NCBI GenBank assembly: GCA_964603785.1 | Contig: CAZRWD010000001.1 | Location: forward strand, 372,001 to 436,000 | Length of the DNA stretch: 64,000 nucleotides | Direction of reading: 5' to 3' | Source: CAZRWD01 sp964603785 | Lineage (GTDB): Bacteria; Fermentibacterota; Fermentibacteria; Fermentibacterales; Fermentibacteraceae | Shown here: positions 1-8,966 of the stretch, in pieces | Numbering within the stretch: position 1 is the stretch's first letter | Layout: every line of letters starts with the position of its first letter | Notes under the pieces: generated by a model | The model's input: only the letters and a program-made list of their open reading frames with translations | Told to the model about the DNA's origin: nothing | Databases searched by the model: none | Position numbers and translations under genes: made by a program

Positions 1-2
1 CG

Positions 3-713
3 GCGACCTGGACCGCGCCCCGCGGGCACGGCGTCTTCGACCTGACCGTCTCCTCCGACCGGGGAGTGCAGGGATACACCATCCTGATCCCGGTGGAGAG
101 CTGCCGCTGGAGAACCCCCACCCTGAACTCCTTCCCCATCGGCTACTACGGTGACGGCAACACGAGGGAGCACATCCCGGGCTCCTTCGTCGAGCTGGAC
201 AGGGCCTCCTCCGGTGCCCGCCTCTCGACGCACCTCGTGCTCGGGGAGTTCCTCGGCCACATCGAGGGGGAGTACCCGCAGTACATCGTTCTCGACCTGG
301 CGCTGGTCGACAAGCTCGAAGCCCTGCTCGCCGAGATCGCCCCCTCCTACCCCGAGCCTCTCGACATACACGTGATGAGCGGTTTCAGGACCCCGGCGTA
401 CAACAGGGACATAGGGAACGAGACGGACTTCAGCATGCACCTCTACGGAAAGGCCGCCGACATCTGGGTCGAGGGCTTCCCCCCCAACAACCTCATGGAC
501 GACATCGACAGGAACAAGCGGATCGACTTCTCCGACGGCGAGATGCTCGTGGATGCCGTCAGGAGGATCGAGGCCGGGGGATCGGTGTCGGTCGGGGGCA
601 CGGCCTCCTACAGGTGGACGCCGCAGCACGGCCCCTTCGTCCACATAGACGTCAGGGGCAGGCCGGCCGTCTGGCAGACCCAGAGGAACCTCGTGCCCGA
701 TCCAGTCATATAG
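3..713 (+). CDS. Peptidase M15-like (YcbK/DUF882-type) murein peptidase, 5' truncated
   Basis: The frame is open to the left window edge, so the true start lies outside. The last 120 residues carry the M15 peptidase pattern: SGFRTPAYN near nt 378, a metal-ligand segment SMHLYGKAADI near nt 432-464, and a terminal HIDVRG near nt 640. In this family these His/Asp residues bind zinc in enzymes that cut peptidoglycan cross-bridges. The upstream part looks like an extracellular beta-rich region, so an exported cell-wall protein is likely. The L,D-transpeptidase gene follows 17 nt downstream, which fits a murein role. The exact substrate cannot be told from sequence. Confidence 0.75.
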   Translation, partial: ATWTAPRGHGVFDLTVSSDRGVQGYTILIPVESCRWRTPTLNSFPIGYYGDGNTREHIPGSFVELDRASSGARLSTHLVLGEFLGHIEGEYPQYIVLDLALVDKLEALLAEIAPSYPEPLDIHVMSGFRTPAYNRDIGNETDFSMHLYGKAADIWVEGFPPNNLMDDIDRNKRIDFSDGEMLVDAVRRIEAGGSVSVGGTASYRWTPQHGPFVHIDVRGRPAVWQTQRNLVPDPVI

Positions 714-730
714 CACCGGAGGATCGACAT

Positions 731-1510
731 TTGGACGAATCCAGAACACCGTTCGCCATAGTCGCCGTATCCCTGGCCGTGTCGCTCCTGGCCCTGGCGC
801 ACACCTCCCTCGAGCTGCGGGGCGAGCGCGAGCGGATGCGGACGCTCGTCGCCGAGGCCGGGCGGGCTGTGGCGGAGCGTGACACCATTGCGGCGGCCAA
901 CGCCCTCCTGCTCCAGTCCGCGGATTCGGCCGCCTACTACCGCGACCTGGCCGTCTCCCTCCGCACCCGCCTGGCCGCGGACAGCATGTCCCGGACCTAC
1001 GATGACTACTACCTGCTCATCGACACGGGCCAGAACCGGTTCCACCTCAGGAGGGGCGACCTGCTGGTCAGGAGCGGGTACTGCGGCACGGGCAAGGGCT
1101 GGACGTCCAACGCCCTGGGCCAGACCTGGGACTTCAGCACCCCCAGGGGGCTCAGGTACGTCGAGCGTACCGGCGAGAATCCCTACTGGTACAGGCCCGA
1201 CTGGTACTGGCTCGAGATGAACATGCGGCCCCCCTCCGACGACCAGGTCGTCGTCATCCCCCAGGACCTGAGCTATTCCGAGCAGATCGCCTACTACAAC
1301 GATTCGCTGACATCCTCCGAGCGCGTCTACGTGAGGGCGGTGCCGGGCGTCCTGGGTTCCTACAAGATCGACCTCGGCGGCGGCGTGCTCCTGCACTACG
1401 GATCCGGCAGGGGCAGCAACGTCAGCCACGGATGCATAAGACTCGGCTCGGCAGACCTGGAGGCCCTCTACAGGACGCTCCCGCTGGGAGCCCCGGTCCT
1501 CATCTACTGA
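731..1510 (+). CDS. L,D-transpeptidase (YkuD family), membrane-anchored
   Basis: 259 residues from a TTG start. TTG at 731 is chosen because GGAGG lies about 8 nt upstream and because the product then begins just before a hydrophobic segment (residues about 8-27). The longer reading frame from 614 would overlap the previous gene. A short charged, probably coiled stretch follows, then the YkuD domain (about 95-258) with the hallmark SHGCIRL near residue 230, whose Cys is the nucleophile that forms 3-3 cross-links or attaches proteins to murein. An upstream His (LLHYGSG) fits the family's H...SHGxxR pattern. Its stop overlaps the start of the next gene (TGATG). Confidence 0.85.
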   Translation: MDESRTPFAIVAVSLAVSLLALAHTSLELRGERERMRTLVAEAGRAVAERDTIAAANALLLQSADSAAYYRDLAVSLRTRLAADSMSRTYDDYYLLIDTGQNRFHLRRGDLLVRSGYCGTGKGWTSNALGQTWDFSTPRGLRYVERTGENPYWYRPDWYWLEMNMRPPSDDQVVVIPQDLSYSEQIAYYNDSLTSSERVYVRAVPGVLGSYKIDLGGGVLLHYGSGRGSNVSHGCIRLGSADLEALYRTLPLGAPVLIY

Positions 1511-2793
1511 TGGGAAGGACGCACGGGGAGGGAGCGGCGTCCGAGGGCGCGGGGCGCAGGTCCCTGCCGGGGGATGCGGTGGTGTACGCCGTGCTCCTGC
1601 TCATGTCCGCCGCCGCCCTCCTCCTCTCGACGGGGGAGGGCGGTCCCGGGCGCGGGGAGGACGGCGAAGGCGAGCCCGCCGCCGGCTCCGTGACAGTCCC
1701 CCCCCTCTGGGAGTCCGAGCTGTGCCCGCTGCCGTCCACCTGGCTCCAGCCGAGGAACAGCAGCGCCGGGACCGGCGTCTGGGGTCCCGATGTGACGGCC
1801 CCGCTGGACACCCTCTGGCGCCTGCGCTCCGGCTTCGAGTTCTTCGGGGCGCCTGCGCTCTGCGACTCGGTCCTCTATCTCGGTGGGAACGACGGCCGCT
1901 TCCTGGCAGTCGACGCCGGCAGCGGCTCCGTGCTCTGGACGTACAACACCGCCTGCGGGATCTGCGGCGAGCCGGCCGTGACCGGAACCACGGTCTTCTT
2001 CGGCGGGCAGGACGGTTACCTCTATGCGCTCGACCGCGTATCGGGCTCCCTGATCTGGAGCGCCGGGCTGGGCTTCCACATCTTCGCCTCCGTGGGCGTC
2101 CTGGCGGACTCGGCGGTGGTGACGGGCAACTCCGACGGTTCGGTGGCCGCGCTCTCCGCGGCGGACGGCGGCGTGCTCTGGAGCCATTGCCCGGGAGGGG
2201 TCGTCCTCGGACCCGCCCTGGCCGACACCATGGCGGTCTTCACGACCGAGGACGGCGTGGTCGCCGCATACGGGCTGTCCGGACGCGAAGCCTGGAAGCG
2301 CGACTTCCCGGCCCAGGCCTCCGCTCCGTCCATCGTCGGGTCCGACGTCCTGGTCGGTTTCTCCGACGGCACCGTGAGGAGCCTCGATCTCGCCACGGGA
2401 TCCGCCCTCTGGGAGACCGACCTCACGTCCCAGCCGGGCAGGACGGTGCTCTCGCGCCCCGTCGCCTCCACCCGCGGGATACTCGTGGGCACCTGCGACG
2501 GGAGGGTCGTCTGCCTCTCGGATTCGACGGGTGGCGAGGTCTGGGAGGCGGAGTTCGAGAACTGGGTGCAGGTGGCTCCCGCGGCAGGCAGCTCTGCCGT
2601 CTACGTCTCCTCAGACGACAGGAGGCTGCACATCCTGGACGCGTCCGACGGCACCGCCCTGGCGGTGTTCGAGATGGGCGGCTACTCAGGGACCGCTCCG
2701 ATAGTCGCCAACGGCGTCATCTTCCTGGGAACGACTTCGGGCGACTTCCTCGCCCTGAGGGGGACCCCCCTCGAGGCGCCGGAAGAGCCTTGA
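1510..2793 (+). CDS. PQQ/BamB-like beta-propeller repeat protein, exported
   Basis: 427 residues starting at the ATG that overlaps the previous stop. After a short hydrophilic N-terminus there is one hydrophobic segment (about residues 19-37), then a low-complexity linker and seven or so repeats of about 40 residues with the PQQ-enzyme-like signature (for example LDRVSGSLIWS, LDLATGSALWE, LDASDGTALAV). Such propellers are scaffolds such as BamB or substrate-binding domains. No catalytic residues are visible, and whether this one serves outer-membrane assembly is unknown. The frame ends in TTGA, where the next gene begins. Confidence 0.7.
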   Translation: MGRTHGEGAASEGAGRRSLPGDAVVYAVLLLMSAAALLLSTGEGGPGRGEDGEGEPAAGSVTVPPLWESELCPLPSTWLQPRNSSAGTGVWGPDVTAPLDTLWRLRSGFEFFGAPALCDSVLYLGGNDGRFLAVDAGSGSVLWTYNTACGICGEPAVTGTTVFFGGQDGYLYALDRVSGSLIWSAGLGFHIFASVGVLADSAVVTGNSDGSVAALSAADGGVLWSHCPGGVVLGPALADTMAVFTTEDGVVAAYGLSGREAWKRDFPAQASAPSIVGSDVLVGFSDGTVRSLDLATGSALWETDLTSQPGRTVLSRPVASTRGILVGTCDGRVVCLSDSTGGEVWEAEFENWVQVAPAAGSSAVYVSSDDRRLHILDASDGTALAVFEMGGYSGTAPIVANGVIFLGTTSGDFLALRGTPLEAPEEP

Positions 2794-3668
2794 GCGGACC
2801 ACCCGACGGACGGATCCCGGCCGGCTACGCCCTCGTCGCGGGAGCGGCCAACTGCGGCAAGTCGTCTCTGCTCAACGGCCTGGTCGGGAGGGCCGTCTCT
2901 CCCGTCACCCCGATCCCCGGGACGTCCAGGATACCCCTCTCGGGCCTGTGCTCGGGGAAGGACTGCCAGGTCTGCTTCGTCGACACGCCGCCCCTGACGG
3001 TCGACTCGAGCCTCGAGCTGCTGGACTGGATGGACATCGTCTGCCTCGTGGTGGACGCGCGTGACATGACGGCCCAGGCCGCGTCCAGGGCGACCGGGCG
3101 CCTCCTCGGAGCCGTCGGGAACAGGCCGGCGGTGCTGCTCCTGAGCCATGTCGATCACTTCAGGCGCGAGCTGCATGCCGCCCTGCTGGCCCAGGCCGGC
3201 TTCATCCACGACTTCGCGGCCAGCCTTGCGATCTGCCCCCCGAGGGGGACGGGCCTGGGCGAGCTCATCGAGACGGTCTCCAGGCTCCTGCCCCTTCGGA
3301 GGCCGCTCTTCCCCGGGACCTGCACCACCCTCCACTCGGAGAGGTTCCTCGTCTCCGAGGTGATACGGACGGAGCTCTTCCGGGTCCTGCCGGAGGACAT
3401 CGCCTCCACGACGGCTGTCCAGATAGAGGAGTTCTCGCTCCGCGACGGGAAGACGTACGTCAGGGCCAACCTCCATGTCTCGAGGCACTCCTTCAAGGGG
3501 ATCGTGATAGGGCGCAGGGGGCAGACCCTGCAGAGGATAGTCGAGTGCGCCTCCGAGGGGGCCAGCTCGATACTCGGCAGGAAGGTCATGACCGACCTCT
3601 GGGTGAAGGTCCGGGAGGGCTGGACCGAGAACCCCCACGACCTTCTGGAGTTCGGCTATGCTCTCTGA
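2790..3668 (+). CDS. era: GTPase Era-like ribosome assembly protein with altered G motifs
   Basis: 292 residues from a TTG that overlaps the preceding TGA (TTGA). The N-terminal GTPase domain has a P-loop AANCGKSSLLN (residues about 17-27), a switch-I PGTSRI and a G3 region reading DTPP. The C-terminal KH domain (about 200-285) contains the RNA-binding GRRG loop (VIGRRGQTLQRI). Era binds the 3' end of 16S rRNA during 30S maturation. Two oddities: G3 is DTPP rather than DTPG, and the G4 NKxD is SHVD, so guanine specificity may be changed. The length and KH domain fit Era better than Der or other GTPases. It overlaps scpA by 11 nt. Confidence 0.82.
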   Translation: MSGPPDGRIPAGYALVAGAANCGKSSLLNGLVGRAVSPVTPIPGTSRIPLSGLCSGKDCQVCFVDTPPLTVDSSLELLDWMDIVCLVVDARDMTAQAASRATGRLLGAVGNRPAVLLLSHVDHFRRELHAALLAQAGFIHDFAASLAICPPRGTGLGELIETVSRLLPLRRPLFPGTCTTLHSERFLVSEVIRTELFRVLPEDIASTTAVQIEEFSLRDGKTYVRANLHVSRHSFKGIVIGRRGQTLQRIVECASEGASSILGRKVMTDLWVKVREGWTENPHDLLEFGYAL

Positions 3669-4380
3669 GGCCTGCAGGATAAGCCTGGACCAGTTCGAGG
3701 GCCCCCTGGACCTTCTCCTCTATCTCGTCAAGCGCGACGAGCTAGACATCCGGGAGATCGCCCTGGCGCGGGTCGCCGAGCAGTACCTGTCCTACATCAG
3801 GGAGGCCGAGAGCCTCGATCTGGACATCGCCAGCGAATACCTGGTCATGGCCGCCACCCTCACCAGCATAAAGAGCAGGGCGCTCCTCCCGTCCCGCACG
3901 ATCGACGACGAGGAGGATCCCGGAGCCGTCCTGATGAGGCAGCTCATCATCTACAGGGCCTTCAAGGAGGTCGCCGCGGAGCTGAGGGAGAGCGAGGAGG
4001 TCTGGAGGAACGCCTTCACGCCCCCGGGGGAGCGCGACCGCTGGAGCGTCGAAACCCCTGCGGCCATCCCCGGCGGGGTCGGCATCCTGGATCTCCTCGC
4101 GGCACTGGAGTCGCTGGCCGCGGAGGACGAGCCCGCGCCCTCGCAGCGCTACGAGAAGCCCACGCTCACCATAGCCGAGTGCATGGACATCGTCAGGGAG
4201 AGGCTCCGTGGCGGAGGCTCGGCGAGTCTCCGCGACCTGGCCGGCCCGTCCTTCCAGAGGAGGATGGTCGTGGCCTTCTTCCTGACCCTGCTCGAGCTGG
4301 CGCGGCGCGAGCTCGTCTCGATCAGCCAGAGGAGACCTTTCGGAGAGATATCGTTCCGCGCGGCGGGAGCCTGGGCCTGA
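3658..4380 (+). CDS. scpA: Segregation and condensation protein A
   Basis: 240 residues. The N-terminus has the kleisin pattern FEGPLDLLLYLVKRDELDI (residues about 13-31), which binds the SMC neck, and the C-terminal winged-helix region (about 165-235) would bind the SMC head. ScpA bridges SMC and ScpB in the condensin that organises and separates chromosomes. The start ATG lies inside the end of era. The stop overlaps the ScpB start by one base, the usual scpA-scpB coupling. Length is normal for the family. Confidence 0.93.
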   Translation: MLSEACRISLDQFEGPLDLLLYLVKRDELDIREIALARVAEQYLSYIREAESLDLDIASEYLVMAATLTSIKSRALLPSRTIDDEEDPGAVLMRQLIIYRAFKEVAAELRESEEVWRNAFTPPGERDRWSVETPAAIPGGVGILDLLAALESLAAEDEPAPSQRYEKPTLTIAECMDIVRERLRGGGSASLRDLAGPSFQRRMVVAFFLTLLELARRELVSISQRRPFGEISFRAAGAWA

Positions 4381-4946
4381 TGCTGGACAGGCTGGCGAGG
4401 GAGGTCGAGGGCGTGCTCTTCGCCACGGACAGGCCGCTCACGCTCGCCGAGATCTGCGAAGTGACGGGATGCGGGGAGGAGACCGCCACGGCGGCCCTGG
4501 AGAGGATAGCCGTCTCCCTCGAGGAGGGCGGTCATGCGATGATGCTCACGGAGAACGGGGGGGCCTGGCGCATGGTCACGGATCCGGGCCTGGGCGGAGT
4601 CGTGGCGAGGCTCTTCGACGAGAGGAGGCCCGGGCGGCTGAGCAGGGCCGCCGTGGAGGCCCTCGCGGTGATCGCCTACAACCAGCCGTGCACGCGTGCG
4701 GCGGTCGAGGCCATAAGGGGGGTCAACTGCGACAGCGCCATCAAGTCACTCATCGAGAGGGGCCTCGTGAGGATCTGCGGAAGGCAGGAGACTGTCGGCA
4801 GGCCCCTGACCTATTCCACCACCGACGGCTTCCTCAGCTACTTCGGACTGTCGGACCTCGATCACCTGCCGAGGAGGGGCGAGATCGAGGACCTGCTGGG
4901 GTCCGGGGATCTGGAGGGACGTGGCGCGGACCTCTTCGGGTCGTGA
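4380..4946 (+). CDS. scpB: Segregation and condensation protein B
   Basis: 188 residues starting at the ATG that overlaps the ScpA stop. It shows the two winged-helix domains of ScpB. The most recognisable segment is LSRAAVEALAVIAYNQP (about residues 77-93), followed by an R..I.RGVNCDSAIKSLIERGLV stretch that matches the family consensus. ScpB dimers bind ScpA and regulate the SMC ATPase. The last 26 nt are shared with the next gene. Confidence 0.93.
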   Translation: MLDRLAREVEGVLFATDRPLTLAEICEVTGCGEETATAALERIAVSLEEGGHAMMLTENGGAWRMVTDPGLGGVVARLFDERRPGRLSRAAVEALAVIAYNQPCTRAAVEAIRGVNCDSAIKSLIERGLVRICGRQETVGRPLTYSTTDGFLSYFGLSDLDHLPRRGEIEDLLGSGDLEGRGADLFGS

Positions 4947-5691
4947 GGGGGCGCCCCGGGGCGAGGCTCCGGGGACGAGGCTCAACAGGTACCTCGCAAG
5001 GGCCGGCGTGGGCTCGAGGCGCGACTGCGACGAACTCATAGAACGCGGGCTAGTCAAGCTCAACGGGAGGAGGGCCGCGTCCCCCGGCGAGCGGGTCCTG
5101 CCGGGCGACCGCGTCGAGTACGGCGGAAGGGTCATCATCCTCCCCGATCCGTGCACCTTCGCCTGGAACAAGCCCATCGGCGTGGAGACCAGCCTTGCCG
5201 ATCGCGCCGGAAGGCTCGCCGCGCTGGTGGATCGTCTGCCGGCAGGGTGCGTCCCGGTCGGGCGCCTCGACATGAACACCAGCGGACTCCTCCTGCTGTC
5301 CAACGACGGGGATCTCACCCACAGGCTCACCCATCCCAGATGGGGCGTCGAGAGGGAGTACCTCCTGGGGCTCGCGGCCGACCTGCCCCGCGGAGTCCTG
5401 CCCTTCCTGCGCGCAGGAGTCGCCATCGCCCCCGGCCAGTTCTGCAGGCCCGTCTCGGTGAAGGCCCTCGGAGCCAGGAGGCTGGCCGTGGTGCTGCGCA
5501 CCGGCAGATACCACGAGGTGAGGAGGCTGGCCGACGCCGCGAGGCTCGAGATCTCGTTCCTCGAGCGCAGGCGGTTCGGAGCCGTCTCCCTGGGCGATCT
5601 GGCGCGGGGGGCCGTCCGCAGGCTCATGCCGGCCGAGGCCGCCGCCCTCTACGCCTCTGTGGGACTGGAGCCTCCGCACCGCCGAGCTTGA
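4921..5691 (+). CDS. rRNA pseudouridine synthase, RsuA/RluB family
   Basis: 256 residues from GTG. An S4 RNA-binding domain (about 18-75: RLNRYLARAGVGSRRDCDELI) precedes the synthase domain with the catalytic loop GRLDMNTSGLLLLSNDGDL (near residue 118), whose Asp attacks uridine, and the later RYHEVRRL segment. This is the RluB/RsuA class, which modifies 23S or 16S rRNA. Its position after scpB matches many genomes where it is annotated rluB. It begins 26 nt inside scpB. Its stop lies in the -35 box of the next promoter. Confidence 0.85.
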   Translation: MARTSSGREGAPRGEAPGTRLNRYLARAGVGSRRDCDELIERGLVKLNGRRAASPGERVLPGDRVEYGGRVIILPDPCTFAWNKPIGVETSLADRAGRLAALVDRLPAGCVPVGRLDMNTSGLLLLSNDGDLTHRLTHPRWGVEREYLLGLAADLPRGVLPFLRAGVAIAPGQFCRPVSVKALGARRLAVVLRTGRYHEVRRLADAARLEISFLERRRFGAVSLGDLARGAVRRLMPAEAAALYASVGLEPPHRRA

Positions 5692-5717
5692 CACCGGGGC
5701 CCCCCGGGGCCGATAAT
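5688..5717 (+). promoter_or_regulatory. Sigma-70-type promoter for cmk-plsC-rpsA
   Basis: TTGACA at 5688-5693 and GATAAT at 5712-5717 are separated by 18 bp, close to the housekeeping consensus and the best match seen in this window. The spacer is a GC palindrome (GGCCCC/GGGGCC). Transcription would start near 5724, about 28 nt before the cmk reading frame, and would give high expression of ribosomal protein S1. Confidence 0.6.
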
Positions 5718-5751
5718 GCCAGCCATCTGCAAAGAGGGGATGTGACCTTGT

Positions 5752-6423
5752 CTGGCTGATGTCATAGCGATCGACGGGCCCGCCGCGTCGGGCAAGAGCA
5801 CGACCGCGCGCCTGTCGGCAGCCGCCCTCGGCTTCGAGTACCTCGACACCGGGGCCATGTACAGGACGGCATCCCTCCTCGCTCTGAGGCTCGGCATCGA
5901 CCCCTCCGACGGTTCCGCGCTGTCGGCCGCTCTCGACTCCCATTCGATCCGCATCGAGAAGGGCAGGGCCCTGCTCGACTCCGAGGACGTCTCCGCCCTG
6001 ATAAGGACGCCGCAGGTGGACGAGGCGGCCAGCCTTGCCTCCGCGAGCGGCGGGGTCAGGAGGGCGATGGTCCGCCTCCAGCGCCTGTTCTCCGAGGGCA
6101 GGGACCTCGTGGCGGAGGGCAGGGACATGGGAACCGTTGTCTTCCCCGGGGCCTGCCTGAAGGTCTACGTGGTGGCCGATCTGGCCACGAGGGTCGTCAG
6201 GCGGCTGAGGGACCTGCCGGGCGGGCCGGGTGGGGCGCTCTCCTTCGGGGAGGTCGCCGAGGGCCTCATCAGGCGCGACAGGCGAGACAGGGAGCGCTCC
6301 GACAGCCCTCTCAGGCCTGCGCCCGGAGCCTGCTGGATCGACACCACCCTGCTCTCCGTCCGCGAGCAGGTCGACATGGTGACCGGCCTCTACAGGGCGG
6401 AGAAGGGCGGGAGGCGTGGATGA
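5752..6423 (+). CDS. cmk: Cytidylate kinase
   Basis: CMP/dCMP kinase of about 223 residues. The P-loop IDGPAASGKSTTARL is complete, followed by YLDTGAMYR (nucleotide-binding), the AEGRDMGTVVFPGA segment and an RRDRRDRERS lid. The start is problematic: the nearest in-frame ATG is internal at 5857 and would delete the P-loop, and a TGA closes the frame at 5743. The only in-frame start upstream of the P-loop is CTG at 5752, giving MADVIAIDGPAASG. The alternative is a one-base indel linking GTG 5742 or TTG 5748, which follow a GAGGGG site, to this frame. It overlaps plsC by 8 nt. The function is certain, the exact start is not. Confidence 0.85.
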   Translation: MADVIAIDGPAASGKSTTARLSAAALGFEYLDTGAMYRTASLLALRLGIDPSDGSALSAALDSHSIRIEKGRALLDSEDVSALIRTPQVDEAASLASASGGVRRAMVRLQRLFSEGRDLVAEGRDMGTVVFPGACLKVYVVADLATRVVRRLRDLPGGPGGALSFGEVAEGLIRRDRRDRERSDSPLRPAPGACWIDTTLLSVREQVDMVTGLYRAEKGGRRG

Positions 6424-7084
6424 GCGCTTCCTGCACCGCGCGCAGGGGTTCGCCGGAGCCCTCTTCCGTCTCCTCTTCGGTCTCGAGGTCGAGGGATCGG
6501 AGCGCATCCCGCGGACGGGACCGGTCATCGTCGCATGCAACCACATCTCCGAGATGGACCCGCCGGTCCTCGGCTCCGCCATTCCCCGGACGGTCCACTT
6601 CATGGCCAAGAGCGAACTCTTCGCCGGGCGCCTGCGAAACAGGTTCTTCCGCATGCTGCGGGCATTCCCCGTCAACCGCAGGGGGCTCGACAGGACGGCC
6701 ATCGAGACCGCGTGCGGGATCCTCGGCGGGGGAGGCCTCCTGGTGATGTTCCCCGAGGGCACCCGGAGCAGGGACGGCATCCCGCTGCCGCCCAGGGCGG
6801 GGATCGGACTCATAGCGTCCAGGACCGGGGCGAGGATAGTCCCGGCCTTCATCAGCGGGACCGACGACATCGCGGGAGCCCTTTCGCGGCGCGAAAGGTT
6901 CCGTGTCGCCTTCGGAGCGCCGGTCGGGCGCGACCGGATCGCCCGGACCGGTGCGGCCGGAGGCTTCAGGGCAGTTGCAGAACTGGTGATGGATAGGATA
7001 ACCGAAACGGGAGCAGCGGTTTCCGCCGCCGCTCCGCGGAAGAGAGGGAACAGGTGGGCGAGAAGGAGTTCTGCGTCGGACTGA
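6416..7084 (+). CDS. plsC: 1-acyl-sn-glycerol-3-phosphate acyltransferase
   Basis: 222 residues from GTG. It has the acyltransferase motifs in order: NHISEMDPP (HX4D, residues about 42-50), a KSELF segment, and FPEGTRSRDG (about 112-121). The family transfers an acyl group to lysophosphatidic acid at the membrane to make phosphatidic acid. It sits between cmk and rpsA, an order seen in other bacteria. It overlaps both neighbours (8 and 31 nt), which suggests translational coupling. Confidence 0.88.
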   Translation: MDERFLHRAQGFAGALFRLLFGLEVEGSERIPRTGPVIVACNHISEMDPPVLGSAIPRTVHFMAKSELFAGRLRNRFFRMLRAFPVNRRGLDRTAIETACGILGGGGLLVMFPEGTRSRDGIPLPPRAGIGLIASRTGARIVPAFISGTDDIAGALSRRERFRVAFGAPVGRDRIARTGAAGGFRAVAELVMDRITETGAAVSAAAPRKRGNRWARRSSASD

Positions 7085-8949
7085 CGCCCGAGGAGATCGA
7101 GAAGATCGAGGGCCTCGAGTACACCCCGGAGGAGCGCCGGCAGCTCGAGGAGTCCTACGACAAGACGATCACCACGACAGAGGTGAGGGTCGGGACCATT
7201 CTCTCGGGCACGATCCTGCAGAGGGTCGGGAACGAGGTCGTGGTCGACATCGGCTACAAGAGCGAGGGCGTGATCCCCCTCGCCGAGTTCCGCGAGGACG
7301 AGGGGATAGTCCCCGGCCAGCAGGTCGACGTCTACATCGAGTCCCTCGAGGACATGGACGGCCGGGTCACCGTCTCCAAGGAGAAGGCCCACTTCCACCG
7401 CGTGTGGTCCGACATCAAGTCGGCCTACGACAACGGCACGATACTCGAGGGCACGGTTATCAAGCGGATCAAGGGCGGTCTCGTCGTCCGCATCATGGGC
7501 GTGGACGCCTTCCTCCCCGGCTCGCAGGTCGCGCTGCGCCAGGTCCCCAACCTGGAGAAGTTCATCAACCAGAAGCTCGAGTTCAGGGTCATCAAGCTCA
7601 ACAAGCGCCGCCGGAACATCGTCGTCAGCAGGCGCCAGGTCCTCGAGGAGGCCAGGTCCGAGCTGAAGGAGAGGCTGATCAAGGAGCTCGAGGAGGGTCA
7701 GGTCCGCGTGGGCGCCGTCAAGAACATCACCGACTTCGGCGCCTTCGTCGACCTGGGGGGGATCGACGGGCTCCTGCACATCACCGACATGAGCTGGGGC
7801 CGCGTGAGGCATCCCAGCCAGATGGTCAACATCGGAGACGAGATAGAGGTCAAGGTCCTCAAGTTCGACAGGGAGCGCGAGCGCATATCCCTGGGTCTCA
7901 AGCAGCTCCAGCCCTTCCCGTGGGAGGGGGTCGCAGAGCGCTATCCCAAGGGTGCCATCGTGAGCGGCAAGGTGGCCAGCATCACCGACTACGGCGCCTT
8001 CATCGAGCTCGAGCCGGGCGTCGAGGGGCTCATCCACGTCTCCGAGATGTCCTGGACCAAGCACGTCAGGCATCCGTCCAAGATCCTCACGGTGGGGGAC
8101 GACCTGGAGGCCGTGGTCCTGAACGTGAACGAGGAGGAGCGCAAGATCTCCCTCGGCCTCAGGCAGACCCAGGAGAACCCCTGGGACACCATCGAGGAGA
8201 GGTTCCCCGTCGGGTCCGTGGTGGAGGGCACCGTCCGCAACCTCACCAACTTCGGGGCCTTCGTCCAGATCGAGGAGGGCATAGACGGGCTGGTCCACAT
8301 AAGCGACATGAGCTGGACCCGGCGGGTGACCCATCCCTCCGAGGTCCTCTCCAAGGGCGACCAGCTCAGGGTCATAGTCCTGAGCATAGACAGGGAGAAC
8401 CATCGCATATCCCTCGGCCTGAAGCAGACCACGGACAACCCCTGGGACACCATGGACCAGAAGCTCCCCGAGGGCACCGAGGTCAAGGGCACGGTCGTCC
8501 AGCTGCTGGAGAGGGGGGTGGTCGTCGACCTCGGCGACTCCATAGAGGGCTTCGTCCCCCTCAGCCAGCTCGGCTGGGAGACCCTGGAGCACCCCGGACA
8601 GGTCCTCAGGAACGAAGACACTCTCCCGCTGAGGGTGATCGAGGTCGTCCCGTCCAGCAGGCGGATCGTCCTGAGCGTGAGGAGCTACTTCAACGGCCGC
8701 CCGATGGAGGAGCTCAGCGAGTTCAGGGCCGCCCTCGAGGGGAGGCCCCCCGTCGAGCCCGCGGAGGATCAGCCTGCCAGGGTGACCACCTATGACTCCG
8801 ACGGCTTCCCGATCGAGGGTGACGACGCTCCTGCGGCCGTGGAGGAGGCGGAGGTCCCCGGCAACCCCGAACCCGCCGGGCAGGCCGGTGGCGACGACGA
8901 CTCGGAGTCGGCCGGCGATACGGATGCCGTCGAGGACGCGGAGAAGTAG
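7054..8949 (+). CDS. rpsA: 30S ribosomal protein S1
   Basis: 631 residues from GTG. Six S1/OB-fold repeats follow one another from about residue 40 to 555. The middle repeats share phrases such as ITDFGAFVDL, ITDYGAFIEL and LTNFGAFVQI, each followed by GLLHI/GLIHV/GLVHI. S1 captures mRNA on the 30S subunit. A long acidic tail (about residues 570-631, rich in E, D, A and P) ends the protein. The gene starts 31 nt inside plsC and is followed by a strong hairpin. Confidence 0.95.
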   Translation: MGEKEFCVGLTPEEIEKIEGLEYTPEERRQLEESYDKTITTTEVRVGTILSGTILQRVGNEVVVDIGYKSEGVIPLAEFREDEGIVPGQQVDVYIESLEDMDGRVTVSKEKAHFHRVWSDIKSAYDNGTILEGTVIKRIKGGLVVRIMGVDAFLPGSQVALRQVPNLEKFINQKLEFRVIKLNKRRRNIVVSRRQVLEEARSELKERLIKELEEGQVRVGAVKNITDFGAFVDLGGIDGLLHITDMSWGRVRHPSQMVNIGDEIEVKVLKFDRERERISLGLKQLQPFPWEGVAERYPKGAIVSGKVASITDYGAFIELEPGVEGLIHVSEMSWTKHVRHPSKILTVGDDLEAVVLNVNEEERKISLGLRQTQENPWDTIEERFPVGSVVEGTVRNLTNFGAFVQIEEGIDGLVHISDMSWTRRVTHPSEVLSKGDQLRVIVLSIDRENHRISLGLKQTTDNPWDTMDQKLPEGTEVKGTVVQLLERGVVVDLGDSIEGFVPLSQLGWETLEHPGQVLRNEDTLPLRVIEVVPSSRRIVLSVRSYFNGRPMEELSEFRAALEGRPPVEPAEDQPARVTTYDSDGFPIEGDDAPAAVEEAEVPGNPEPAGQAGGDDDSESAGDTDAVEDAEK

Positions 8950-8966
8950 TCCCCGGGATTCGATTG

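Noticed and set aside
5740..5745. ATG-TGA at the cmk leader as the cmk start
   Set aside because: The TGA follows directly and the ribosome site is too close to the ATG; readthrough is unlikely.
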